Below, piece by piece: positions 38,408 to 47,370 of a stretch of 64,000 nucleotides of DNA. Every line of letters begins with the position of its first letter. Position 1 is the stretch's first letter. The stretch is from Streptomyces sp. NBC_00510 (GTDB taxonomy: Bacteria; Actinomycetota; Actinomycetes; Streptomycetales; Streptomycetaceae), in the NCBI GenBank assembly GCA_036013505.1, contig CP107851.1, positions 2,170,001 through 2,234,000 on the forward strand, in the 5' to 3' direction. The notes below the pieces were generated by a model. That model ran no database searches and was not told the origin of the DNA. It worked only from the letters and a program-made list of their open reading frames with translations. Made by a program: the position numbers and the translations under genes.

Positions 38408-38709
38408 CGGTCGCCTCCCCACGTGCGTACGGATTCACGCACGGGGCGCGGGGGGTGCTGTGTCGTCACTGGTCGCCTCATCGTTCGGGGACGTTCGGGG
38501 GAGTCGCGCCGAACAGGAGTCGTCCAGGCGCGAGGTGACACATCCTGCCGCAGCGGCGACGCCGTCCGCATACGGCCCCCACCCCGGTGGCCCGATCCCG
38601 CCACGGTCGCCGCGGCCGGACGCGCCGCCGGCGGGTGTGCCGGTATCCTTCCTGGTCACGATGCCCATCGCCCTTCGGCGGTCGCGGCGTTCCCGGTGAG
38701 GACTCCCCC

Positions 38710-39126
38710 TTGGCACCACGCTTCGACACCGCCCGCTTCCACGTGGCCACCGGCCCCGCGGCGCTCTTCGCGCGGGTGCGGCACGTGCTGCGCGAGCCCG
38801 TGCGGCTCACCGCGCGCGGCCCGCACGTGACCGAGCGCCTGGAGCGCCGCGGAGCACCGGTCGAGGCGCTCCTCGCCTTCGACCCCGCGTCCTGGGAGCT
38901 GGTCTCCGCGGAGGTGCGGACCGACACCGGGAGGTGGGTCAAGGCGACGTGGCGTGTCCGGGCGGCCGGACAGGACTGGTGGGCGGTGATCGGGTTCGGC
39001 GACACCCTGGTCACCGTCATCGACGTGGCGCCGCACCGCCGGGGGCTCGGGGACGACATCGTGCGCGAGGGTCCGCTCCACGCCCGCGTGGCGGCCGTCA
39101 ACGAGGCCCTCATGGCGGAGGTGTGA
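38710..39126 (+). CDS. Small hypothetical protein (possibly DUF4258-like)
   Basis: 138-aa protein from TTG 38710, with GGTGAGGA about 8 nt upstream. The central part, HVTERLERRGAPVEALLAF followed by WVKATWRVRAAGQDWWAVIGF and TLVTVIDV, resembles the H-x-R-RGI...T layout of DUF4258/RelE-like small proteins. The match is only by eye, so it is tentative. No antitoxin-like partner is adjacent. A bidirectional terminator follows. Confidence 0.65.
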   Translation: MAPRFDTARFHVATGPAALFARVRHVLREPVRLTARGPHVTERLERRGAPVEALLAFDPASWELVSAEVRTDTGRWVKATWRVRAAGQDWWAVIGFGDTLVTVIDVAPHRRGLGDDIVREGPLHARVAAVNEALMAEV

Positions 39127-39142
39127 GCCGGCCCGGCGCGGT

Positions 39143-39181
39143 CCGGCCCCGCCCCCACGATCGGTGTGGGGGCGGGGCCGG
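39143..39181. terminator. Perfect 16-bp hairpin between convergent genes
   Basis: Arms 39143-39158 and 39166-39181 are perfectly complementary with a 7-nt loop GATCGGT. It lies between the stop of the small protein gene and the stop of the leftward EF-G-like gene, so it should terminate both. Confidence 0.88.
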
Positions 39182-39190
39182 GCGCGCCGG

Positions 39191-41206
39191 CTAGCGGGTC
39201 ACCGTGCCCGCGGGGGCCGGGGCGTACCCGGCGGGGCGGGTGGTGAAGGTGCCGCGGCCCTGGGTGCGGCTGCGCAGGCGGGTCGCGTAGCCGAACAGTT
39301 CGGCCAGCGGCACCGTCGCCGTGACGACCGCCGTGCCGGAGCGCGTCGTCGAGCCGGTGACGCGGCCGCGGCGGGCGGCGAGGTCGCCGAGGACGGTGCC
39401 CACGGCGGCGTCGGGGACGGTGACCGTGAGCTCGACGACCGGTTCGAGCAGGGCCATGACGCCGCTGCGCAGCGCCTCCCGGAGCCCGAGGCGGCCCGCG
39501 GTGCGGAAGGCCGTGTCGGAGGAGTCGCGGGAGTGCGTGGCGCCGTCGGTCAGGGTGACCCGCACGCCCGTGACGGGGTGGCCGCCGAGGGGGCCCTCGG
39601 CAAGGGCGTCCCGGCAGCCGGCCTCGACCGCGCGGACGAACTCCTTCGGCACCCGCCCGCCGACGACCGTCGAGGCGAACGCGAACGCGGACTCCCCGTC
39701 CGGCTCGACGTCCAGGACGACGTGCGCGAACTGCCCCGCGCCGCCCTCCTGTTTGACGTGCCGGAAGACCATCCCCGACACGCCGCGCACGAGTGTCTCC
39801 CGGTAGGCGACCTGCGGCCGCCCGACGCGGACGTCCAGCCCCCGCTCGCGGCGGATCTTCTCCACCGCAACCTCCAGGTGCAGTTCGCCCATGCCGGACA
39901 GGACGGTCTGCCCCGTCTCGGGGTCGGTCCGCACGGCCAGCGAGGGGTCCTCCTCGGCCAGCCGGGCCAGGGCCACCGCCAGGCGGTCGGTGTCGGTGTT
40001 GCGGGCGGCCTCGACCGCGACGAAGACGACGGGCTCGGCCACGGACGGCGGTTCGAGGACCAGGGGTGCCCCCGGGGCGCACAGGGTCGCGCCCGCGGCG
40101 GCGGACTTGACCCCGACCACCGCGACGATGTCCCCGGCGACCGCGGCGTCGACGTCGACGTGCCGGTCGGCCTGCACCCGCAGGATCCGGCCGATCCGCT
40201 CGGTGCGTCCGGCGCGCGTGTCCAGCACGGCGTCCCCCTTCCTGATCGTCCCCTCGTACACCCGCAGGTAGGTCAGCCGCCCGGTGGCGGTCACGTTCAC
40301 CTTGAACACCAGCGCCGCGAACGGCGCAGCGGGGTCGGCCGCCTGACGTACCGCCGGGACGTCCAGCGGTGACGGCAGGTAGTCGACGACGGCCTCCAGG
40401 AGCGGCTCAATCCCGCGGTTGCGGTACGCCGAGCCGCACAGCACCACGACGCCGTCGCCCGACAGCGTCAGGTCGCGCAGCGCGGAGCGCAGCGTCGCCT
40501 CCGACAGCGCCGACCGTTCGCAGAACTCCTCGAACGCGGCCGGGTGCAGCTCCGCCACCGTCTCCTCCAGCGCACGGCGGCGCCGCACCGCCTCCTCGCG
40601 CAAGTCCTCCGGCACCGGGCCCTCGGCGTACGTGCCGTGGCCGTCGGCCCACATCAGGGCGCGCATGCGCAGCAGGTCCACGACGCCCGTGAAGGCGTCC
40701 TCACGCCCGATCGGCAGCTGGACGACGAGCGGCACGGTGTGCAGCCGCTCGCGCAGCGAACCGACGGCGGCGTCGAGGTCGGCGCCGGCGCGGTCCAGCT
40801 TGTTGACGAACGCGATCCGCGGCACGCCGTGCCGGTCGGCCCGCCGCCACACCGACTCGCTCTGCGGCTCCACGCCCGCGACGGCGTCGAAGACGGCGAC
40901 CGCGCCGTCCAGGACGCGCAGGGAGCGCTCCACCTCGTCGGAGAAGTCGACGTGGCCCGGGGTGTCGATCAGGTTGAGCCGGTGGCCGTCCCAGTCGCAG
41001 CTCACGGCGGCGGCGAAGATGGTGATGCCGCGGTCGCGCTCCTGCGGGTCGAAGTCGGTGACGGTCGTGCCGTCGTGGACCTCGCCGCGCTTGTGGGTGG
41101 CGCCGGTGAGGTAGAGGATCCGTTCGGTGACGGTGGTCTTGCCCGCGTCGACGTGGGCGAGGATGCCCAGGTTGCGGACGGCGGTCAGCGGATTGACGGT
41201 GCGCAT
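39191..41206 (-). CDS. Elongation factor G paralogue (EF-G 2)
   Basis: 671-aa translational GTPase. The G domain has AHVDAGKTT, RGITIFAAAV, DTPGHVDF and NKLDR in order, followed by EF-G domains II-V with GMGELHLEVAVEKI. It is about 30 residues shorter than the housekeeping EF-G, and no ribosomal protein or EF-Tu gene is nearby. It therefore looks like the second, non-essential EF-G of Streptomyces (often called fusB) or a ribosome-protection-like factor. The start is ATG 41206 (MRTVNPLTAVRNLG) with AAAGG upstream; the open frame extends 31 codons further but is not conserved in character. Confidence 0.9.
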   Translation of the reverse strand: MRTVNPLTAVRNLGILAHVDAGKTTVTERILYLTGATHKRGEVHDGTTVTDFDPQERDRGITIFAAAVSCDWDGHRLNLIDTPGHVDFSDEVERSLRVLDGAVAVFDAVAGVEPQSESVWRRADRHGVPRIAFVNKLDRAGADLDAAVGSLRERLHTVPLVVQLPIGREDAFTGVVDLLRMRALMWADGHGTYAEGPVPEDLREEAVRRRRALEETVAELHPAAFEEFCERSALSEATLRSALRDLTLSGDGVVVLCGSAYRNRGIEPLLEAVVDYLPSPLDVPAVRQAADPAAPFAALVFKVNVTATGRLTYLRVYEGTIRKGDAVLDTRAGRTERIGRILRVQADRHVDVDAAVAGDIVAVVGVKSAAAGATLCAPGAPLVLEPPSVAEPVVFVAVEAARNTDTDRLAVALARLAEEDPSLAVRTDPETGQTVLSGMGELHLEVAVEKIRRERGLDVRVGRPQVAYRETLVRGVSGMVFRHVKQEGGAGQFAHVVLDVEPDGESAFAFASTVVGGRVPKEFVRAVEAGCRDALAEGPLGGHPVTGVRVTLTDGATHSRDSSDTAFRTAGRLGLREALRSGVMALLEPVVELTVTVPDAAVGTVLGDLAARRGRVTGSTTRSGTAVVTATVPLAELFGYATRLRSRTQGRGTFTTRPAGYAPAPAGTVTR

Positions 41207-41666
41207 GGCCCGGTGGCCTTTCGGGTGATCCGGAGAGTGGGCGGCGCGATTCCCGGACGAGCCGGCCCGCGTGCGGGCCGTGGCGATGCCCCCGTGCACG
41301 TCGGACCGGGGCGCCGAGGCAGGGCGTACCCGGCCGTCGGCCCCGGCTCCGCTGGTGCGGGTTGCGGGCGTGCGGGGGTCAGATGGTCGTCGCGGACTTC
41401 CGGTGCCGGCCGCGCAGCGGGCACCGGGCCTGCGAAGACACCAGGATCACCTCATGGCGTGACGGGGGCACGACGGCTGCGGTGCGGCAACGCACGGCCG
41501 GGCTCCCTTCGTTCGTCACGGAGCGCGCCACGGTGTCGGGCGGCGCGCGATCAACGCGAGTGTAGTGAGCGGGACGGGATGGGGGCACCGGGTTTTCCGG
41601 GGGCGGGCCCTGAACCGTCCCGGCCGCCTCACCCCCGGGCGCCGGCCCTCGGGAACCCCCCGGAGC
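41207..41666. other. 460-bp region upstream of the EF-G paralogue
   Basis: It contains the promoter and leader of the leftward EF-G gene and, at its right end, the 3' boundary of the WD40 gene. Short frames are open on both strands, but none has a ribosome site or recognisable product. No clear riboswitch-like fold was found. Confidence 0.45.
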
Positions 41667-44600
41667 TCAGCCGCTGGACGAACCGCACGCACCCGGCCAG
41701 GCGTAGCCGGGCAGCAGGTGCCGCCAGCGGGCCGGGACGGAGGGGCCGGCGAGGCGGCAGAGCACGGCGGTGCGGTGGTGGACGTCCGGGTCCCAGAGGC
41801 GGATCGTGCCGTCGTTGCCGGCGCTGGCCACGGTCGCGCCGTCGGGGCTGAAGGCGACGCTCCACGCGGCGCGGGTGTGCCCGGTGAGGGTGGCGGTCAG
41901 GCTCCGTGCCGCCGGGTCCCACAGCCGCACGGTGCGGTCGTTGCCGCTGCTGGCGAGGGTGCGGCCGTCGGGTGAGAAGGCGACGCCCCGGACGGACCCG
42001 GTGTGGCTGGTGAGGACCCCTGCGGCGCGGACCCGGGGGACGTCCCACAGGCGGACGGTGCCGTCGTTGCCGCTGCTGGCGAGGGTCCGGCCGTCCGGGG
42101 CGAAGGCGACGCCGCGTACGGAGCCGGTGTGACCGGTCAGGACGTCCGCGCGGCGCCCCGTCGCGGGGTGCCACAGACGGAGCGTCAGATCGTCGCTGCC
42201 GCTGGCCAGCAATCGGCCGTCGCGGCTGAAGGCGAGGCAGTTCACGAAGTCGGTGTGCCCGGTGAGGGTGGCCGTGCGGCGCCCGGTCGCGGTGTCCCAC
42301 AGGCGCACCCTGCGGTCGGCGCCGCCGGTCGCGAGGGCGCGCCCGTCGGGGCTGAAGGCGACCGCGAAGACGGCGCCGTCGTGGCCGCGCAGCACGGCGC
42401 GGCTCCGTCGGGTCCGGGTGTCCCACAGCCGTACGGTGCGGTCGGCGCCCGCGGAGGCGAGCAGCCGGCCGTCGGGGCTGAAGGCGACGTCGTAGACGGG
42501 GCCGCTGTGCCCGGTGAGGGTGTACGCGGGGGCGTGGCGCGCCATGTCCCAGACCCGTACGGTGCCGTCGCCGCCGGCGGAGGCCAGGGTGCGCCCGTCG
42601 GGGGCGTAGGCGGCCTTCCACACCTCGGTGACGGGTGAGGCGCCCAGCGTGCTGCGGCTGAGGTCCCACAGGACGACGGTGCGGTCGAAGCCCGCGGTGG
42701 CGAGGAGGTCGCCGTGGGCGGCCACGGCGACGGAGAGCACGTAGTCGGTGTGGCCGGTGAGGGTCTCGACGGGCAGGTGGGTGTGGACGTCCCAGCGGAT
42801 GACGGTGCCGTCGCCGCCCGCGGAGACGACCGTGTGGCCGCCGGGCCCGAAGGCGAGCCCGTTCACGTCGTCGTCGTGCCCGGCGAGGGTGGTGGTGCGG
42901 CGCGGCGCGGTGACGTCGCGCAGGCGCACGGTGCGGTCGGCGCCGCCGCTGGCGAGGGTGCGACCGTCCGGGCTGAAGGCGAGGGCGAGCACGTCGCCGC
43001 TGTGGTCGCGCAGCACGGCCGTGTTCCGGCGGGTCCGGGTGTCCCACAGGCGCACCGTGCGGTCGGCGCCCGCGGAGGCGAGCGTCCGGCCGCCGGGGCG
43101 GTAGGCCAGCGCGAGGACCTCATCGGTGTGCCCGGTGAGGACGGCCTTCCGGCGTCCGGTCGAGGCGTCCCACAGCCGTACGGTGCCGTCGGCTCCGGCC
43201 GAGGCCAGCGTGCCGCCGTCGGGTGCGAACGCCACGGCTCGCACAGGTCCTTGATGTCCCGTCAGCACGGCGACCGTCCGGCGTTCCGGCACGGACCACA
43301 GCCGCAGGGTGCCGTCGGAACTCGCCGAGGCCAGCGTGCGGCCGTCCGGGGAGAAGGCGACCGACCGGACGGGGCCGCGGTGGCCGGTGAGGACGCCCGC
43401 CGCGGTCCGTCCGGCGACGTCCCACAGCCGTACCGTCCGGTCGGAGCCCGCCGACGCCAGCAGCCGGCCGTCCGGGGAGAACACCACGGCGTTCACGGCG
43501 GCCGTGTGGCCGGTCAGCCGCCCGGCGAAGGCGTTGGCCTGGGTGCTGAGCAGGGCGCTGCGGGCCTCGGTGGTGGGGGCGGTGCGGTAGGCGGCCTCGG
43601 CCAGCAGCATCGCGGCCTCCGGCCGCCCGGCGGCCAGTTCGGCGGAGCGGGCGGCCATCGCCTGGGAGAGCGCCGTGGCGCGCTGCCGGTCGGCGCCGAG
43701 CCGCTGCTCGACGGCGACGCCGCCCGCCAGTACCGCCAGCACCAGCAGGACGGCGAGCACGACCAGCCCGGTCCGCTGCTGCCGGGCCCGGCGCCGTACG
43801 AGGGTGCGCCGCAGGTCCTCCTCGTGAGCGGCCGCGGCGAGGAAGTCCGTCTCCACGGGGGCGAGTTCGCCGTCGCGGCGGCCGGGGCCCGCGGCCCACT
43901 CGCGGGCGGCGGCCAGTCGTGTGCCGCGGTGGAGCAGGGCGGGGTCGCGGTCTTCGCGTTCCCATTCGCGCGCGGCCGCGGCGAGTTGCTGGTGCAGCAG
44001 CAGGTCGGCGCGGGCGGCGTGGATCCAGGTGCGCAGGCGCGGCCAGGCCCGCAGCAGCGCCTCGTGGACGATCTCGACGTGGTCGGTGCCGACGGTCAGC
44101 AGGCGCGCGGCGACGAAGGAGTCGAGCGCGGTGCGGGCGGCGGCGGTGTCCGGCAGCCCGTCCAGCAGGTCGGCGGTGTCGCGGGGGCGCCGCGACTGCT
44201 CGTTGTCCTCGCCGACCCGGACCAGCCGCAGCAGCAGTCTGCGGGCGGCCAGTTGCTCGGCCGGGGACAGGGCGGTGAACAGCGCCTCGGCGGCGGTGGC
44301 GACGGAGCCGTGGATGCCGCCCGCCGCGAGGTAGCCCTCGACGGTCATGGTGCGGCCCGCGCGCTGCCGCCAGGTGGCCATCAGGGCGTGCGCGAGCAGC
44401 GGCAGCGCCCCGGGGTCGCCGCCGGGCCGGACGGCACCCGCCGGGTGCCCCGGGGAGGCCGGGGACTCGGCGGCGCCCAGGTCCCGCAACAGGACCTCCA
44501 CCAGGCCCGGTTCGAGCTCGGTGCCCTCCTCACGCGCCGGGCGCACGATGCATTCGCGCAGCTCGTCCGGGCTCATCGCGCCCAGCGCGAACAGCCCGTC

Positions 44601-45437
44601 GCTGATGACGGGGACGAGCGCGGGGTACTCCAGGCAGCGTCCGGTGACGTCGGCCCGGATCCCGAGGACGACGAGGGCGTCACCGGACGCGGCGAGCCCG
44701 GTGAGGGCGGCGATGAAGGAGCGCCGCTCGGCCTCGTCGTCGCAGAGCGTGAACGTCTCCTCGAACTGGTCCACCACGACGACGCATCCTCCGCGCGGCG
44801 CGGCGACGAGGGCGGCGGCACGTGCGGAGGGCGGCGCCTGTTCGCCCGGGTCCCGCGGCGTTCCGCCCGCGGCGGGCTCCAGCGCCTGCTCCAGCGCGTG
44901 CCCGAGAGAGTCCAGGGGCCGCGCGGTGGGGGTGCAGAAGGCGACCGGCCACCGGCCGTACGGGCCGTCGGCCAGGGCGGGGAGCAGCCCGGCCCGCAGC
45001 AGCGAGGACTTCCCGGCCCCGGAGGGGGCGACCACGGCCAGCGGGCCCTGGCCGGCCCGTCGCCCGAGGCGTTCCACCAGGTCCGCGACGGCGCGTTCGC
45101 GGCCGAAGAAGCGTCCCGCGTCCTCGGTGCCGTAGGCGGACAGCCCGGGATAGGGGCAGGGTGACGCCTCGTCATCGGCCCCTGACAGCCGGGCACTTCG
45201 CGGCCCGGACTCGGGCGGCAGCAGGGCGAGCAGTGTCCCGCCGGCCTCCAGTGCCTCGTCGCAGCGCCGGGCGACGTCGGCGTTGACCGGCTTGCCGCCC
45301 GTCTCGATCTTGCTCAGGTACCCCTTGCTGTAGTGGGTGCGCCGGGCCAGCGCCGACAGCGACAGGCCCCGCTCCAGGCGCAGTTCGCGCAGTGCCCGGC
45401 CGAAGGGCTCGATCGGCCTGTGTGGTGTCCGGTCCAT
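41667..45437 (-). CDS. HTH-nSTAND ATPase-WD40 repeat protein (NLR-like)
   Basis: 1256-aa multidomain protein. Residues 11-65 are an XRE-type HTH (LRLERGLSLSALARRTHYSKGYLSKIETG). PYPGLSAYGTEDAGRFFGRE (about 96-115) marks the start of an nSTAND1 ATPase, with Walker A APSGAGKSSLL (137-147) and VVVDQFEETFTLC as Walker B. One membrane helix lies near residue 610 (VVLAVLLVLAVLAGGVAV). Then come 14 consecutive WD40 repeats of about 42 residues, enough for two seven-bladed propellers; repeat 8 has lost its GH dipeptide. STAND ATPases act as ligand-triggered switches, so regulatory or defence roles are possible. The start is ATG 45437 after GGGGACGGG. Confidence 0.9.
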   Translation of the reverse strand: MDRTPHRPIEPFGRALRELRLERGLSLSALARRTHYSKGYLSKIETGGKPVNADVARRCDEALEAGGTLLALLPPESGPRSARLSGADDEASPCPYPGLSAYGTEDAGRFFGRERAVADLVERLGRRAGQGPLAVVAPSGAGKSSLLRAGLLPALADGPYGRWPVAFCTPTARPLDSLGHALEQALEPAAGGTPRDPGEQAPPSARAAALVAAPRGGCVVVVDQFEETFTLCDDEAERRSFIAALTGLAASGDALVVLGIRADVTGRCLEYPALVPVISDGLFALGAMSPDELRECIVRPAREEGTELEPGLVEVLLRDLGAAESPASPGHPAGAVRPGGDPGALPLLAHALMATWRQRAGRTMTVEGYLAAGGIHGSVATAAEALFTALSPAEQLAARRLLLRLVRVGEDNEQSRRPRDTADLLDGLPDTAAARTALDSFVAARLLTVGTDHVEIVHEALLRAWPRLRTWIHAARADLLLHQQLAAAAREWEREDRDPALLHRGTRLAAAREWAAGPGRRDGELAPVETDFLAAAAHEEDLRRTLVRRRARQQRTGLVVLAVLLVLAVLAGGVAVEQRLGADRQRATALSQAMAARSAELAAGRPEAAMLLAEAAYRTAPTTEARSALLSTQANAFAGRLTGHTAAVNAVVFSPDGRLLASAGSDRTVRLWDVAGRTAAGVLTGHRGPVRSVAFSPDGRTLASASSDGTLRLWSVPERRTVAVLTGHQGPVRAVAFAPDGGTLASAGADGTVRLWDASTGRRKAVLTGHTDEVLALAYRPGGRTLASAGADRTVRLWDTRTRRNTAVLRDHSGDVLALAFSPDGRTLASGGADRTVRLRDVTAPRRTTTLAGHDDDVNGLAFGPGGHTVVSAGGDGTVIRWDVHTHLPVETLTGHTDYVLSVAVAAHGDLLATAGFDRTVVLWDLSRSTLGASPVTEVWKAAYAPDGRTLASAGGDGTVRVWDMARHAPAYTLTGHSGPVYDVAFSPDGRLLASAGADRTVRLWDTRTRRSRAVLRGHDGAVFAVAFSPDGRALATGGADRRVRLWDTATGRRTATLTGHTDFVNCLAFSRDGRLLASGSDDLTLRLWHPATGRRADVLTGHTGSVRGVAFAPDGRTLASSGNDGTVRLWDVPRVRAAGVLTSHTGSVRGVAFSPDGRTLASSGNDRTVRLWDPAARSLTATLTGHTRAAWSVAFSPDGATVASAGNDGTIRLWDPDVHHRTAVLCRLAGPSVPARWRHLLPGYAWPGACGSSSG

Positions 45438-45599
45438 CCCGTCCCCGCCGCGTACGGCGCGGAGGGCGCCGTCCCCTGTCCCCGGCCGCCTCGCCGGCGT
45501 GCCCGTCGGAAGGTGAGGAGTGCGCGGGGCGGGGCGTGGTTCCCAGGGTCGCGGGAGAAGGGGTGCGCACGGTCGAGAAATGGCCACGGGCCGGCGGGC

Positions 45600-45623
45600 C
45601 CCACCGCCCCCGTGAGCGGTGGG
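45600..45623 (-). terminator. Hairpin after the NlpC/P60 gene
   Basis: Stem CCCACCGC (45600-45607) with GCGGTGGG (45616-45623) and an 8-nt loop, 31 bp beyond the stop of the leftward NlpC/P60 gene. It is a likely terminator that separates it from the WD40 gene promoter. Confidence 0.6.
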
Positions 45624-45653
45624 ACCACGCCGGCCGTGGCGGACCGGGGTCGC

Positions 45654-47165
45654 TCAGATGGCGCCGCCCGGGGCGCCGCAGCTCGGCACGCCGGACAGCC
45701 AGGCGTCCCCGCGCATGTAGATGTTGGTGATCCAGCCCTGGTACTGCGGGAGGTACGACCAGACGTCGTTGGTGTACCCCTCGGCCGTCACCTGCTCCGC
45801 GTGCTTCTGGCAGGACACCGCCACGTTGGTCGGACCCGCCAGCCGGGCCACCACGGCGGACCCGGCGGAGGGGTAGCTGTGGATCGCCACGCCGGTGCCC
45901 CAGGTGCCGTACGGGCTCGCCCCGGCCGGCGTGGAGGTGCCCTTGCCGTCGCAGGCGGGGACCCCGGCCAGCCAGGCGTCGCCGCGCATGTAGATGTTGG
46001 TGACCCATCCGCCGTACTGCGGCAGGTAGGACCAGGCGTCGTTGGTGTACCCCTCGGACGTCACGGTCTGCGCGTGCGTCTGGCAGCTCACGGCGACGCT
46101 CGTCGGGCCGGCCAGCCGGGCCACCGTGGTGCCGGTGGTCGTGGACGGTTCCGAGCGGACCGCCACGCCGGTGCCCCAGGTGCTGTAGGCGCCGCCCTGC
46201 GAGACGTCGCCGCCGCCCCCGGAACCGGTCTGCGGGTCGTAGGCGGAGCCGGTGCAGGCGGGCACCTCCGGCAGCCAGGCCGGCCCCCTCAGGTAGATGT
46301 TGCTGATCCAGCCGCCGCGGTTGGACAGGTACGTCCAGGCGTCGTTGGTGTAGCCCTCGGCGGTGACGGTCTCCCCGTGCTGCTGGCACGTGGCGTACAC
46401 CAGGTCCGGCCCGGACAGCCGGGTCACCAGCGCCGCCGTCTTGTTGGGGTGCTGCCGTACGGCCACGTCGGTGCCCCAGGTCACCTGGAGGGTGCCGTCG
46501 TAGCCGGGTGGCTCGGTGAAGGGGCCGCCCTGCGGCATGCGCGCCACCCCGACCAGGCGGTTGTTGTCGATGCGCGCGTTGATGTCGATCACCCGCATGG
46601 GGCGCTGCGACTGGTACGCCTCCACGACGTAGCCGCCGCCGAGGTAGAGCATCACGTGGCTGATGCTTTCTACCGTGCCGCCGACCCCGGTGAAGACGAT
46701 GTCCCCGGGCTGCAGGTCGGAGACGGCCGGCTTGCCGCCGCCGCTGCCGTGGACCGCCTGGTAGGTGCGCCCGGCGCTGCGGTACATCGCCTCGGCGGTG
46801 CCGCCGCCGAGGATGTCCCACCCGACGGCCTTGTACCAGGCCCAGCGGACGAACCCCGAGCAGTCGAAGCCGCGCGTGTACGGGTCGTTCCAGGTCTCTT
46901 CCAGGTCGTGGATGTCGATGGTGCCGTAACTGATGCCGGGCGCAGGACCGTGCCCGCCGCCCCACGTGTACAGCGTGCGGTTGCGCCACTCCTGGCAGGC
47001 CGCGTCCACCGCCCGGTGTGCCTCGTCGGAGGCGATGCCCTGCAGGCTGCACCAGTTCTGCTCCCCGGTCCCGGCCGCGTGGGCGGCGGCGGCCGGGACG
47101 AGCGCGAGGAGCAGGGCGGTCACCACGGCGGCGACCAGCCCGCCTCCCCAGCGTCGTGCTCTCAT
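45654..47165 (-). CDS. Secreted NlpC/P60-type hydrolase with three C-terminal repeats
   Basis: 503-aa exported protein. A signal peptide (1-31, AAAAHAAG) precedes an NlpC/P60 domain at about 60-210 with Cys102 in FDCSGFVRWAW and His170 in ISHVMLYLGGGYV; a third polar residue is probably Glu182 or nearby. Three repeats follow at 230-304, 330-405 and 422-496, each opening with WGT and ending VP(A/S)C, with a shared EGYTNDxWxYL core and one internal Cys. The repeats resemble SH3-like wall-binding modules, each perhaps with one disulfide. Likely role: peptidoglycan endopeptidase or amidase. The start is ATG 47165 with GGGGGAAG upstream. Confidence 0.87.
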   Translation of the reverse strand: MRARRWGGGLVAAVVTALLLALVPAAAAHAAGTGEQNWCSLQGIASDEAHRAVDAACQEWRNRTLYTWGGGHGPAPGISYGTIDIHDLEETWNDPYTRGFDCSGFVRWAWYKAVGWDILGGGTAEAMYRSAGRTYQAVHGSGGGKPAVSDLQPGDIVFTGVGGTVESISHVMLYLGGGYVVEAYQSQRPMRVIDINARIDNNRLVGVARMPQGGPFTEPPGYDGTLQVTWGTDVAVRQHPNKTAALVTRLSGPDLVYATCQQHGETVTAEGYTNDAWTYLSNRGGWISNIYLRGPAWLPEVPACTGSAYDPQTGSGGGGDVSQGGAYSTWGTGVAVRSEPSTTTGTTVARLAGPTSVAVSCQTHAQTVTSEGYTNDAWSYLPQYGGWVTNIYMRGDAWLAGVPACDGKGTSTPAGASPYGTWGTGVAIHSYPSAGSAVVARLAGPTNVAVSCQKHAEQVTAEGYTNDVWSYLPQYQGWITNIYMRGDAWLSGVPSCGAPGGAI

Positions 47166-47251
47166 GCGGTCTTCCCCCAAAGACGGGGCGGCGCCCGGCG
47201 CCGCCCTCGGTCGCGTGTCGGCCCTCACGGTGACCCCGGACGGACCGCCGG

Positions 47252-47303
47252 CACCAGGGGTTTCCCGTTTCCTCTTCGCCTCCCGGCCGGAAAACCCCTG
47301 GTG
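47252..47303. promoter_or_regulatory. Long inverted repeat upstream of the NlpC/P60 gene
   Basis: Arms CACCAGGGGTTT (47252-47263) and AAACCCCTGGTG (47292-47303) are perfectly complementary over 12 bp around a 28-nt loop. It lies about 90-140 bp upstream of the start of the leftward NlpC/P60 gene and beyond the stop of the monooxygenase gene. It could be a terminator for the latter or a leader structure. Confidence 0.45.
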
Positions 47304-47370
47304 GATGGGGTCGGCCGCGCCGGACCGATCGGACCTCGGTCGGGCCGTACCACCGCGTATTCGGTCGCGT

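Noticed and set aside
47166..47370. Possible c-di-AMP (ydaO-type) riboswitch upstream of the NlpC/P60 gene
   Set aside because: Cell-wall hydrolase genes in Streptomyces can have one, but the conserved ydaO core sequences are not recognisable here; only a 12-bp inverted repeat is seen.
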